Origin: Primulina eburnea
Lineage: Eukaryota; Streptophyta; Magnoliopsida; Lamiales; Gesneriaceae
Assembly: GCF_022965805.1 (NCBI RefSeq)
Contig: NC_133115.1
Coordinates: forward strand, 30,247,321-30,311,320
Length of the DNA: 64,000 nucleotides
Reading direction: 5' to 3'
Under the pieces are notes generated by a model that saw nothing but the letters and a program-made list of their open reading frames with translations, did not search any database and had not been told where the DNA came from. A program made the translations under genes and the position numbers. Of the stretch, positions 1-10,563 are shown piece after piece. Numbering within the stretch: position 1 is the stretch's first letter; the number at the start of each line of letters is the position of its first letter.

Positions 1-1
1 T

Positions 2-2367
2 GTGTATTTGATGAAATACAAGTCTGAAGCCTTTGAAAGGTTCAAAGAATTCAGAAGTAAAGTAGAGAAGCAATTGGGACGAAGCATCAAGACACTTCGA
101 TCGGATCGAGGTGGTGAGTACTTGAGTGCCGAATTCCAAGAGTATCTTAGGGAGAATGGGATTCTCTCGCAGTGGACTCCGCCTAATACACCGCAGTTGA
201 ATGATGTTTTGGAGCGTCGTAACCGGACTTTGATGGACATGGTTCGGTCTATGATGGGGTTCACGGAGTTGCCGCCATCATTTTGGGGATATGCGCTTGA
301 GACAGCGGCACTGTTGTTGAACAATGTCCATTCAAAAGCAGTTGACAAGACTCCATATGAGATATGGATGGGTAAGCCACCCAATTATTCTTATCTTAGA
401 ATATGGGGGTGCCCTGCTTATGTGAAGCAGGTAGTGGGAAATAAATTGGATAGTCGATCCATTTTATGTTACTTTGTGGGATATCCAAAGAATTCGGTTG
501 GATACTACTTCTATCATCCCCAAGAAACAAAAGTGTTTGTTTCTAGGAATGCAACCTTTTTGGAAAAGGAATTTCTATTGGATAGAAAAGGGGAGATGAT
601 AGAACTCGAAGAAGTTCTAGAGACACCCACAATTATAGAACCCACACCCGAAGAGCCAAGAGAGGAGATACAAGCTCCTAGGAGATCCGAGAGAGTCTCG
701 AGACCACCTATGAGGTATGGTCTGCTTCTTGAAGAGGACCATGATGAGCCTAACCTAGGATGTGATCCAAAGACCTTCAAGGAAGCATTATCTGATGCCG
801 ATTCATCCAAGTGGCTTGAAGCAATGGAATATGAGATGAATTCCATGCATTCGAACCAAGTGTGGAATCTCGTGGATCCACCTGAGGGAATTGTTCCCAT
901 AGGGTGCAAATGGATTTACAAGAGGAAACTTGGGGCGGATGGGAAGGTATTGACCTTCAAGGCGCGATTGGTGGCAAAAGGATATACTCAAAGACAAGGA
1001 GTTGACTTTGAGGAAACCTTTTCTCCAGTTGTAATGTTCAAGTCCATAAGGATTTTGCTAGCCATAGCTGCATGGTATGACTATGAGATATGGCAGATGG
1101 ATGTTAAGACAGCCTTTCTTAATGGGGATATTAAGGAAGAGATTTACATGTCTCAACCCGAAGGGTTTACATCTATCGGAAGTGAGCATATGGTATGCAA
1201 ACTTCAAAGATCTATTTATGGTCTAAAGCAGGCATCTAGGAGTTGGAACCTTAGATTCGATAGTACAATCAAAGAGTTTGATTTTACTAAGAATCCTGAG
1301 GAACCCTGTGTGTATAAGAAGGTCAGTGGGAGTGCTGTGACATTCCTGGTGCTGTATGTTGATGACATTCTACTCATTGGGAATGATGTAGGAATGTTGC
1401 AATCAACTAAGATATGGTTAGCAAGCAAGTTCTCAATGCAAGACTTGGGTGAAGCATCTTTTGTATTGGGAATACAGATCTATAGAGATAGATCAAAAAG
1501 ATTGCTTGGTCTCACCCAGTCCACATACATTGATACCATCCTGAAGCGGTTCTGGATGGATGAGTCATGGCGTGTCCCTATCCAGTCTTGATCTATAGAG
1601 GACATCTACCAATGTGTCATGGCGTGTCCCTATCCAAGTCCATGTCTACCAAGACTGATGAAGAGATAGTGGCGATGACACGCATTCCATATGCATCTGC
1701 AATTGGTAGCATCATGTATGGGATGATATTTACACGTCCTGACGTGGCCTTCGCACTAAGTGTAGTGAGTAGATATCAATCGAACCCTGGTATTCCACAT
1801 TGGAAAGCTGTGAAATACATACTCAAGTACTTGAGGAGGACCAATAAATTGTTCTTGGTCTATGGGGGTGGAGAACTAAAATTGGAAGGCTATACCGACT
1901 CTAGCTTCCAAAGCGATATTGATGACTCAAAGTCAACCTCTGGATTCATATTCATGCTCAATGGTGATGCTGTCTCTTGGAAGAGTTCCAAGCAAGACAG
2001 TACAGCGGATTCCACCACTGAGGCAGAATACATTGCTGCATCAGCTGCAGCAAAGGAGGCAGTTTCGATAAGGAATTTCGTCCAAGAGTTGGGCGTCATT
2101 CCTAATGGAGTTGCTCATGTCCCTGTGTTTTGTGACAACACGGGAGCGATTGCTCAAGCAAAAGATCCGAGGTCTCATCAGAAGTCCAAACACGTATTGA
2201 GAAAGTACCACATCCTCAGAGAGATCGTGGAAAGAGGAGATGTCATGATTGACAAAGTCGACTCCGCAAATAATGTTGCTGATCCACTAACTAAGCCTTT
2301 ACCAGGACCCTCATTCGAGAAGCATTGCGAATCAATGGGTCTGAAGTATATGGGTAGTTGGCTCTAG
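2..2367 (+). pseudogene. copia polyprotein (integrase-RT-RNase H), frame broken
   Basis: The first open frame (2-1591) carries the integrase core end: an LRSDRGGEY aspartate motif and the catalytic Glu in LERRNRT. It continues with the GCPAYV region and a full copia RT that keeps the YVDD catalytic box near 1357-1368. A second frame (1567-2367) carries RNase H, with TDSS, the TTEAEY motif, FCDNTGA and the terminal ADPLTKPLP block. The two frames are separated by a disrupted 1564-1636 segment containing a 21-bp direct repeat, so one polyprotein can no longer be made. Apart from that break the domains are well preserved, suggesting a fairly young copy. Copia pol normally acts in cytoplasmic virus-like particles, making cDNA that is integrated in the nucleus. 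Confidence 0.9.
1564..1636 (+). repeat. 21-bp direct repeat breaking the copia pol frame
   Basis: The same 21 bases (GTCATGGCGTGTCCCTATCC plus A) occur at 1564-1584 and 1616-1636. The downstream copy sits where intact relatives encode the CHGVSLSK region. The upstream copy with the following TCTTGATCTATAG looks inserted and brings an in-frame stop at 1589-1591. Confidence 0.75.
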
Positions 2368-2381
2368 TGCAAGTGGGAGAT

Positions 2382-4450
2382 TGTTAGAGTAGGTGCCCGT
2401 CGAGCCAAGTGTTGGCCGAGTGTTCACGATGAAACTCTATGTATAAACGATCTTTATTTTAATAATATTTGAATTTATTATATTGGCGCATCTTTATCTG
2501 TATACCCATGCTAGTTACATAGATAAAGTCCTTGAATATACAAATAGTAGAAAGAATATGAGATGCTCATATGATGAGTATCATGAAACTCATATTTGGA
2601 ATACTGTATATTCTAAACGGTTCCTAGTCGATTCAGCCGCCACTAAGAAGGATATAGGCCGCTCGAGTTAGAGACTAGTATCTGCGATGTGAGTACCATG
2701 TTTCATTGGTAGGGGACATTGTGATGTCCGAACATGCAGATAGGTGCTCCTTGTAGAGTGCACTGAACAACCCTCCATAAAAGGACTTTCCAAGTGGTTC
2801 TCACTTATCGAGTGGAATAGTCCTAGTTTATGGTTGTACACCATTAGTCCTTATGACCCGGGACAACATTGAGACTCTATGTGCTAGAATTACACTTTGG
2901 CTTGTTTACCGACTCTCATGGGGTCATCAAGTGGCAAGGTTGGGTGTTCTGTCGAAACATATAGGAGTCGATGCATTGTAGTCGGGGATTCACCGCTTAC
3001 CTTCGGGTATGGATATCCTATGTGTTCTCATGTGTATGTAGATTGAAATCTCTGATCAGAGTATGGTGGTAATTATGAAAGGGGTTTCATAGATTACACC
3101 ATCGATGCAACTACAACATGACACATAGCATCGATTCATTGACAACTCTCGATAAACCAATGGTTGTCGAATCGGTCGGGATATATGAGTTGAAGGGACC
3201 GTACTGTACGCTAACCATAATTGAATGGTTCTTGCAGGCACTATCATTTGATACCTAGGGAATCATGTAAGCGATGTTGCTAGGTGTTTAACATGATTCG
3301 TTGGGTGCTATCAGACTTGAGTTCTGACGTTCTTGTTATCAAGGAGTTGATAAGTAAGAATGGAGCAATTGGGGTATGCTCAAATAAGGACATGTTTAGT
3401 CCGAATCACATGGAGATGTGAACCCACGGCTAGTTGTATCAATGAACCATTGAGGGCCACACAAGTGCTGGCTTTCTAGATCCCGTTGAGAAGTAAAATT
3501 AGTTCAATGTGTTGAACGACTTATAAATGAGTTTATAAGTGTATGGAAAAATAGAAGTATGACTTCTATGAGAGAAACGTAAATTTTAATTTATGGAAGT
3601 GTTCCTAAATTAAAATTTGGCCAAGTGAATAATGTATTTGAAAAATGTGATTTTCATAAACATTATTATGGACTAAATTAAATTAATTCAAGTGTTGAAT
3701 TAATTAAACACTAGTGGACCTAGTAGAGTCCAAATAATTAAATTAATTCAAGTGTTGAATTAATTAAATCATATTGAGTCTTGTAGAGCTCAACTTAAAT
3801 TAATTATTTGACTAGTGGGACTTGGGTAAATTCAACTAATGTTTAATTAGTCTCAAATATGTTTGAGATAATTAAATTTAGTCCATGGTTTTTATTTTGA
3901 TAATAAAACCATATAATATGCATGCATGGAAGGTGAAGGGTTGGAGACAACTTTTGCAACTATCAAGGCATGGCATGCTACTTTTGTCTCTACTTTTTGC
4001 AAGTCCAAGACAAGTCTCCCTTCCCCCTCATTCATGCAAGATGGCCGAATTCTCTATACACAATTCTCTCAAGTTTTCTCTCAATTTTTCTCTTCAAGTG
4101 TTGAGGAAGAAAAATACTTCTCCTTGAAAAATCCTTTTATTTTTCTAGTGCAAAATAAAAGTGGTTCTACTTTGCTAGTGGTGGGCCTAATTTTGAAGGA
4201 AAGATTCAAGAACAAGGTGAAGCTTGTAGATTGTCTTGCCATCAAGAGCTTAGTTGTATATCAACTAAGTTGGAGCCATCATCAACCTCAAGAGGTTGAT
4301 AGGTAACTATTTCTAAACACACTATGAATGTCATTTTGGTGTTTTATTGTATTTCCTACACAAATCTATGGTGGCCGAAATATATATGCTAAAATCGAAA
4401 TTTTTTGTGCTTCCGTTGCGTTTCCAGCCACCGTAACCGATCCCCTTTCA
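2382..4450 (+). repeat. 3' LTR of the copia element (about 2.07 kb)
   Basis: Starts TGTTAGAGTAGGTGCCCGTC directly after the primer tract and ends CCCCTTTCA, obeying the TG...CA rule. Related plant elements show the same LTR end directly before a TGGTATCAGAG primer site, which supports the right boundary. The LTR is non-coding; short open frames inside it (2483-2671, 3885-4306) are not genes. A duplicated 25-30 bp AATTAAATTAATTCAAGTG unit lies at about 3672-3768. Confidence 0.85.
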
Positions 4451-4925
4451 ATAAGACGTTCCAGAGTATCGAATCATGAGTTAAACTTGAAGGCTGAAAC
4501 TTTGGTTATGATGCGCAACATATATCATTCTCTTGGATATTTCAATGGAACTGTAATGATCGCGACGAGGCTCAAAACCCATGTTTAGGAGGGAATTTTT
4601 TTTACTGGAAGTTATGCATATCATACAATGCTTATTCCAATAATGTCATTGACCTTTCGGATCCAAGACTTCTTTTTAAATTCCAACAAACACAATATCC
4701 TTTGATTATATCATAGACAATGACAATTAAAACAAAAACTGGGGTCAATCATTGTCTCATGTAAAATTATTTTGAAGAATCCCGTTTTTAGCCGTGGTAA
4801 GTTTTATGTCATCTTATACAAATTTACGAATCTTAGTGGTCTAAATTTTTTTATATGTGATAGTGATGACAATAAGAAAAGTTCAACGACAAACATTATA
4901 TTTAAGAAGTTTTTCAAAAAAATTT
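4451..4925 (+). pseudogene. Helitron-type PIF1 helicase C-terminal relic
   Basis: Read in the frame starting at 4451, the peptide contains SNHELNLKAETLVMMRNI and YFNGTVMIATRL, which matches the NHxLxLKxGxPVMLLRNID...CNGTRLxVTRL block of the PIF1-like helicase of plant Helitrons. After a stop at about 4586 and frame changes, further pieces follow in the correct order: FKFQQTQYPLIIS, TMTI..GQSLSHV, NPVFSRGKFYV, LSGLNFFICDSDDN and TTNIIFKKFF. These correspond to the final helicase motifs. The piece is heavily decayed (several stops and shifts) and cannot be functional. The N-terminal part was probably separated by the copia insertion and lies left of the window. Family assignment is from remembered motif order. 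Confidence 0.75.
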
Positions 4926-5180
4926 AAATTATTATTTCTTGTTTTTTAATTGTACGGTCTATAATCAATTTAGTCCATTTTTATTTTAATTATTTAGTCA
5001 AATGTTCATACTTACTAATTTTAATAATTAATTATATTAAATAACATCTTGTACATCACTCGAGTGATACTAATTAAAATTAAAGAAAAAGTTCTTCCAA
5101 GAGACGAAGTTTGACGAAGACGAAGGGAGAATATCAATCAAGGTAACAATGCATCGAGGTTTAATAAGGTCATTGTTATA

Positions 5181-5801
5181 CCTAACTGCTAGCCAATATG
5201 ATATTATGTTTGCAATATGTATTTGTGCTCGCTTTCAATCAGATCTTAAACAATCAGGTATCTAGCTGCTAAAAGGATTTTGAAATATTTGAAGGCTACT
5301 CAGAGTGTAGGACTCTTGCTTCCTAATGACTCATATTTCATTTTAGTTGGGTATTTAGATTCAGATTATTTAGGATACAAATTAGAAAAAAAGAGTACGA
5401 GTGGGGCTTGTCAATTCCTTGGAGACAGACTAATATCTTGGTTTAGGAAGAAACAGACATAAATTGCCACCTCAACTGCCAAAGCTGAGTACTTAGCTGC
5501 TGGGAGCTGTTGTGCCCAATAGTTATGGATTCAACAACTTAAAGACTACGAAATTGATGCAACATAATCACCTATCTTTTGCGACAACACAAGTGGAATC
5601 ACAATCACTCATAATCCAGTCTTGCATTCTCAAAATAAGCATATCGACATTTGTCTTCATTTTATCTGAGATCATGTGTTGAAAAAGAATATTCGATTGG
5701 AATATGTCTCCACTGTATAACGGATAACTGAAATTTTATCCAAACCACTCGCCGATGCTAAGTTTTCTTATTTTAAAAATATTTTAGGCCTTATTGATTA
5801 G
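5181..5801 (+). pseudogene. copia RT/RNase H relic
   Basis: Begins around LTASQYDIMFAICICARFQS (end of the RT region). It continues with ILKYLKATQ, YLDSDYLG, KKSTSGACQFLG, LISWFRKKQ, then a TAA at 5461-5463, then IATSTAKAEYLAAG, IFCDNTSGI and KHIDI, ending at FSYFKNILGLID with a TAG. This is the copia RNase H order. The lineage differs from the 1-4450 element: a YLDSDYLG/STSGACQFLG type rather than YTDSSFQ. At least two in-frame stops make it dead. Confidence 0.85.
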
Positions 5802-5865
5802 TCTTATAATACACGTTTTTATGGGAAACAGATTCAGTAAGCCTTACTAATAAGAAAAATTTTCA

Positions 5866-6050
5866 GTGTGTGTTTGGTTGAGTGGATTAAATAAGGATAG
5901 ATTAATAGTCAAATATTTATCGTTAAAATTTTAAGTTGTTTTAATAATCATTTTGACCCGTTTAAGATCCAATTTTATGGATAACTATTTGATTAATAAA
6001 ATTGGATCTTAAACCGGGTCAAAATGATTATTAAAACATCTTAAAATTTT
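5866..6050 (-). mobile_element. palindromic MITE, truncated copy, inverted relative to 7847-8090
   Basis: Left arm GTGTGTTTGGTTGAGTGG, palindromic interior and a central loop between two TTTTA/TAAAA arms. The loop and arm mismatches equal the reverse complement of those in the copy at 7847-8090, so this copy is inserted in the other direction. The outer ~40-50 bp of the right arm are missing after TTAAAATTTT at 6050. Confidence 0.8.
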
Positions 6051-6377
6051 GGAGTAGTCAGAACTCAGAATTCAATTAAAGGAAGGACGGACATGTATTG
6101 TCATATTTTACAATTAGATTTAAATGGACCTACGTAGCGTTAGAGATTAATTATTTGGCCAATTGGCTCGCCCATTTTTGGACATCAATGTCGGAGAAGA
6201 ATTATTTACGATTTTTTAAAGATCTTACCTCTCGCTTTTTCTAAACATACAGAGAGATTTGAATGTTAAAACACTTAATCAACAATGGCGGGTCAATGAA
6301 TATTTAGGAAAATTATAAAAGTTGCCCTTTAAATTGGGAAAATATATCTCGTGTCACGGATTTATATTCACGAGATG
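6051..6377. other. intergenic, nothing recognised
   Basis: AT-rich spacer between two MITEs. No coding similarity or repeat was recognised. Confidence 0.6.
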
Positions 6378-6560
6378 GCAAAAACTCGTGTGAGACGGTC
6401 TCACGGGTCGTATTTGTAAGACGGGTCTCTTATTTGGGTCACCCATTAAAAAGTATTACTTTTTATGCTAAGAGTATTACTTTTTATTGTGAATATGGGT
6501 AGAGTTGAGCTGTCTCACAGATTATGATCCGTGAGATTGTCTCGCATAAGACCTACTCTC
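6378..6560 (+). mobile_element. MITE family GAGACGGTCTCAC, copy 1
   Basis: Opens with a GTGTGAGACGGTCTCACGGG arm. The interior contains CTTATTTGGGTCACCCAT, a doubled GTATTACTTTTTAT unit and AATATGGGTAG. It closes with GATCCGTGAGATTGTCTC, an inverted copy of the opening arm. The same ~180-bp unit recurs eight times in this window. No coding capacity. Confidence 0.85.
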
Positions 6561-7329
6561 TCATATAATGGTTTGAATATATCATGTATTCATTTATGTA
6601 CTGAAAAACATCAAGAGTCGACACCAAAATTTCCTACTAAAAATATGCAGTATCGTTGATTGTGTTGCATAAAGACGGATAAGTACTCTCAAGTCTCAAC
6701 TATTGTTGCAATAGGATAATTGCAATTTTTAAGAAAAAGTTCATCAAAAATATTGATTGTCGCATAACCGTCATTTGGTTCTCCAATTTTTCCATCTCTT
6801 ATATTAGAAATCCAATTCAAAAATTAATTCATTTTAGCACATTATTCATCAGAACCTAAATTATGTGTTCAGATATTTTTCGTCAATCTAAAAAATTTGA
6901 AATATCTCTAGAGATATGAAAAATTTATAATGGTGAGAACAATATCACGCTAATTATCTTTTGTAATAACATACAATATTTGTAGAAAATTCCCGCCGAA
7001 AACAAATGTTTTTTCCTACAAAGGCAAATGAAGGTTTGAAGGATTTACAAATCTCATTGTATCTTTTATGCTTCTATCCAAATCACTCACAAAATAAGGT
7101 ATGGCATACCACGTTAAATTAAAAGCATGAGTAGAAAAATTAACTTTTGTTTGCTTGTTACTTTTTTCGCTTGCCACTTAGAATCATAGATTGTCAGTCA
7201 CTTCATTGTTGTTTTATGACTTAGAAATTTTGCAATATTTTATTTATTAGAATCTTTGTTCTATTAATTTTGCAGCATTGGCACAGTCTCGGAAATTTTA
7301 CTTGAAAATTGTTGAAGGTATGTCGTGAG
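6561..7329. other. intergenic, nothing recognised
   Basis: AT-rich DNA of about 770 bp. No gene, RNA or repeat could be supported. Confidence 0.55.
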
Positions 7330-7650
7330 TTCTTAATCGAGAAGCTATGTCCCCACCTTCATGACGTGCTCTTGTACACCTTTCACACCGGTGAGCCCTG
7401 ATGATGAGAACTCTATTATCATAGTGCTAACAAGGGCCTTGTATAAAGTTTCAAATTTTTCATCAATTTCCTTAACTAGGTCCTTGATTTTTTCATGCCC
7501 CTCAATCGAACCACAAATACCAAAAGAGATTTTAGTCTTTGTTAACATAACACATAGGCGATTAGATTGCTCCCATCTTTCATAGGTGTAAATATCAGAT
7601 AACTTTCTTATACATTTCATTTTATGCAATCTTCTACAAAAAATGGACCC
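7330..7650 (-). pseudogene. copia gag (UBN2-like) fragment
   Basis: The minus strand encodes a 94-residue open stretch (7345-7629) plus a few residues upstream. It contains YERWEQSNRLCVMLTK, then GHEKIKDLVKEIDEKFE, then KGVQEHVMKV. This is the order of copia gag proteins (WExSNRLxLMxMK ... AKEFLxxIExxF ... VREHVMKM). There is no upstream start context and the frame stops at 7343, so it is an isolated gag scrap rather than a gene. It has the opposite strand to the copia pol scrap at 8600-9360, so the two probably came from different insertions. Confidence 0.6.
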
Positions 7651-7846
7651 TTCAAAATTTCATACAACATAATGAAAATTTTTCAATCAACGAGTTGATG
7701 ACCACGTGCATTCAAGAGGGAGGAAGGTTTTTACGAAACAAGTGATAATGTTTTCTGGCTGCACAAACAAAGTAAGAAGTAAGCCAAAGTCAAGGAAAAT
7801 GGAAAGGAAAATTTCCACCCCAAATTGATATTAAAAAAGAATCCAA

Positions 7847-8090
7847 GGGTGTGTTTGGTTGAGTGGATTAAATAAGGATAGATTAATAGTCAAATATTTA
7901 TCGTTAAAATTTTAAGATGTTTTAATAATCATTTTGACCCGGTTTAAGGTCCAATTTTATTAATCAAATAGTTATCCATAAAATTGGATCTTAAATCGGG
8001 TCAAAATGATTATTAAAACAACTTAAAATTTTAACGATAAATATTTGACTATTAATCTATTCTTATTTAATCCACTCAACCAAACACACC
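7847..8090 (+). mobile_element. complete palindromic MITE (Tourist/PIF-Harbinger-like)
   Basis: Runs from GGGTGTGTTTGGTTGAGTGG to the exact inverse ending AAACACACCC. Almost the whole 244 bp folds into one long hairpin with a short loop. A 3-bp repeat CAA flanks it on both sides (7844-7846, 8091-8093). The TIR and 3-bp duplication resemble Tourist elements mobilised by PIF/Harbinger transposase, although CAA is not the usual TWA target. No coding capacity. Confidence 0.85.
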
Positions 8091-8093
8091 CCA

Positions 8094-8590
8094 AGTGTTT
8101 CTTCTATAAAATGACAGGACACGCACCAAATTTAAGTATTGGCTTGATAAGAATATTCATATTTCATATATCCATTTGCTATGAGTCTAATATGGTGAAT
8201 TTGATTTATAACACATGTTGTACAATCCATCACAAATACCTTGCAAAGTGTGCAAAACCTAATGAAGCTAATAAGAAGTGGGCAGAGCATCTATTAGGGA
8301 AACAAGATGTGTTCACATGTGGAGGATATAAGCATTTGCTATTTATTTTGGATAGTGATTTCATTTTGGTTTTGGAGAAAACATTTTATGTTCTAAGTTT
8401 TTTCTAGAAATTTGATTTCAATTTCAAGTCTTGTACATTTGGATACTCATTTTAATTTTTGGATAAATATATGCATTTATTTTGTAACTCACTCTTGTTG
8501 AGAATGATACAATGATTTATGGTTTTTTTTTCTATTTCTTTACAAAATGATAGCAATATCACTATGTATGTTCAAGCGGGTATTAAAATA
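8094..8590. other. intergenic, nothing firmly recognised
   Basis: An open stretch to 8407 starts inside the MITE and shows no family motif. I do not call a gene. Confidence 0.5.
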
Positions 8591-9360
8591 TTTATTAGAA
8601 ATGAGGGTTCTTCTGTATTGTGACATCGGATATTAGGACACTTATCCATGGAGATGGTTAAGTTGTTAGTGAATGATTGACACCCAGGGCTTTAGTTTTT
8701 ACTAATTTTGAGACTTGTGTGAACTGCATTTAAGAAAATCAGGCCAACAAATCCAAAAAAGTGTCAAGAGGAGTATCAAATTTTAGAGATCATATATTCA
8801 GATATATGTTGTCCAGATATGGACATAAATGGTCTGAAATATTTCATCACAATTGTTGATGATTACTCACGATACATGTATATCTACTTGATTCATAATA
8901 AGCACGAAATATTAGACTTATTTAATGTTTTTAAGGCCGTAGAAAAACAATGTAAAAAAAAATTAAGATTGTGAGAACTGATAGAGGTGGTGAATATTAT
9001 GGCAGATACACTGAAAATAGACAAGCTCTTGGCCTTGCAAATTTTCATCAAGAAAATGATATTGTTGTCTAATATACCATGCTTGGTTTTCTAGGCCAAA
9101 ATGATTTGGCTAAAAAAAAAAACCGAACTTTAATGGGCATGGTTAGGAGTATGTGAGTAACTCTAAACTTCCCAAGGCCTATTGGGTAAAGCTTTTAAAA
9201 TGATAGTGTATATTTTAAACCAAGCTCCTACCAAGAATATCTCAAAGACGCCATTTGAATTATGTACAAGTTGAAACCGAGTTTGCAACATATAAGCATT
9301 TGGACATTCTCTTATGACAGTGGAGTTGTATCTTGGAGAAATGCAAAACAAACTTTGACT
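8590..9360 (+). pseudogene. copia GAG-pre-integrase/integrase relic
   Basis: Successive frames give RILGHLSMEMVKLLV (pre-integrase H-motif region), NPKKC, IIYSDICCPDMD, YFITIVDDYSRYMYIYLIHN (integrase first Asp block), LIEVVNIMADT, KKNRTLMGMVRSM, KPSSYQEY and LKPSLQHISIWTF. The order is that of copia integrase. Numerous frame changes, internal stops and lost residues show long decay. RT and RNase H do not follow. Confidence 0.85.
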
Positions 9361-9514
9361 AGTATGGAGGTTGGTGTCACCTCAAATTGTGTTTGGATGA
9401 AGAGTTTCACTTTGGGGGCTTAGAATCGTAAAACCTATCTCTAGGTCATTTAGGGGCTTAGAATTGTGGATTCATTTCGGTTCTCTAAATTTACGTGTCC
9501 AACGCTACATTGAC

Positions 9515-9889
9515 TAGGGGTGGAAAAAATACCGAAATACTCGGTACCGGTATGGAATTTTTTTTTCCGTATTTCGGTATATACCGAAATACAGAAAATA
9601 ATTTTTTATTATCATTTTTTAAAAAAATATAAGTTGTTATACCGAAAAAATGCCGGTATACCGATAAAGTTTTCGGTACACCGACAATTTTTTCGGTATA
9701 CCGACAAAATTTTCGGTGTCGGTACGGTACCGGTATGAACTTTTTTCATACCGGAAATTCGGTATACCGAATGTGCGGTATACCGAATTTCTGGTATCGG
9801 TATCAGTATGCAAAAATTCCATACCGATATTTTGGTACGATATACGGTACCGTAGTTCGGTACGGTATACCGTACTGTACCCACCCCTA
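9515..9889. mobile_element. hAT-like miniature element packed with CGGTATACCG palindromes
   Basis: Ends are TAGGGGTGG and CCACCCCTA. Flanking 8-mers ACATTGAC (9507-9514) and ACATGGAC (9890-9897) match at 7 of 8 positions, as expected for a hAT-type 8-bp target duplication. The interior is a chain of near-palindromic words (CGGTATACCG, GGTACCGGTA, TTCGGTATACCGA) on both strands. Short open frames across it in both directions are by-products of this composition. Confidence 0.8.
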
Positions 9890-9897
9890 ACATGGAC

Positions 9898-10563
9898 ACT
9901 TCAATGAATTATGATTAAAAACCAAAAAAAAAAGTTACTAGACTGAAAACCCGACATACAAAACCGAAAAACCTGAGCTTGATCACGTCGAAGACTAAAT
10001 TTTTGGCTATTTCACCCAATTTCCTCAAACACGTGATTTATTTTTTGATCGAGAGATGTACTATTTTTTTGCGAAAACAACTCTTTTATTATTTGTTTTT
10101 TAATAAATCTACGTCACTTTATCTGGTGTGTTGGGATTTAACTGTGTAGTTGGAGTAATCGAAAAATGTTCAGAAGGACAAATAATGCACATTTATTTAT
10201 ATCAGCGGCTCCCACTCGATTTAAACTTTGACAACAGGCGGACAGAGACCAGCCGGCCAGGGTACGTGACTAAATAATAGATCATGTGTTGCTAGAAATA
10301 AGATAAATCTTATGAAATCCATTTACTGGGGGCAATTTCATGATATCAATATTATGACCTTGTAGATCTGATAATATTTTGAGTGTGTGCTGATTTTTCT
10401 TTGGCTTTCAATATGCTTGAAAAGCTTGAGTCTTATAAAGATGATTCATGAAAATATTCAGAGTTTGAGAGAGAGATTTGTGGATCCTTATGACGTCTTT
10501 TTATAGGTGATCTTTATTGTTCAAAATAAAATGACTTTTTCACCAGTTAAGTGAATATCTATA
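9898..10563. other. intergenic, nothing recognised
   Basis: Contains a locally GC-richer patch near 10200-10265 but no coding match, RNA or known repeat. Confidence 0.5.

Larger units (their letters stand above)
1..4450 (+). mobile_element. Ty1/copia retrotransposon, 3' half with 3' LTR
   Basis: The window opens inside the pol gene of a copia element. Integrase, reverse transcriptase and RNase H follow in the usual copia order, then a purine-rich primer tract (AAGTGGGAGAT, 2371-2381) and an LTR from TGTTAGAG at 2382 to CTTTCA at 4450. The 5' LTR, gag and protease lie upstream of the window. The base after 4450 starts an unrelated helicase relic, which fixes the right edge. ATAAG (4451-4455) would be the right target-site copy; the left copy is not visible. 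Confidence 0.9.

Noticed and set aside
4328..4588. 86-residue open frame across the LTR boundary
   Set aside because: Chimera of LTR end and helicase relic; the boundary at 4450 falls in its middle.
7330..7650. FAR1-related or MULE-derived gene
   Set aside because: First considered because of acidic coiled-looking segments, but WEQSNRLCVM and VQEHVMKV in this order fit copia gag better.
8045..8407. 120-residue open frame
   Set aside because: Begins inside the MITE terminal repeat and shows no family motif after it.
9515..9889. CRISPR-like or satellite array
   Set aside because: The repeats are irregularly spaced palindromes without unique spacers, and the host is a plant.
9520..9907. Several Tyr/Arg-rich open frames on both strands
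   Set aside because: Produced by the palindromic CGGTATACCG composition of a miniature transposon.
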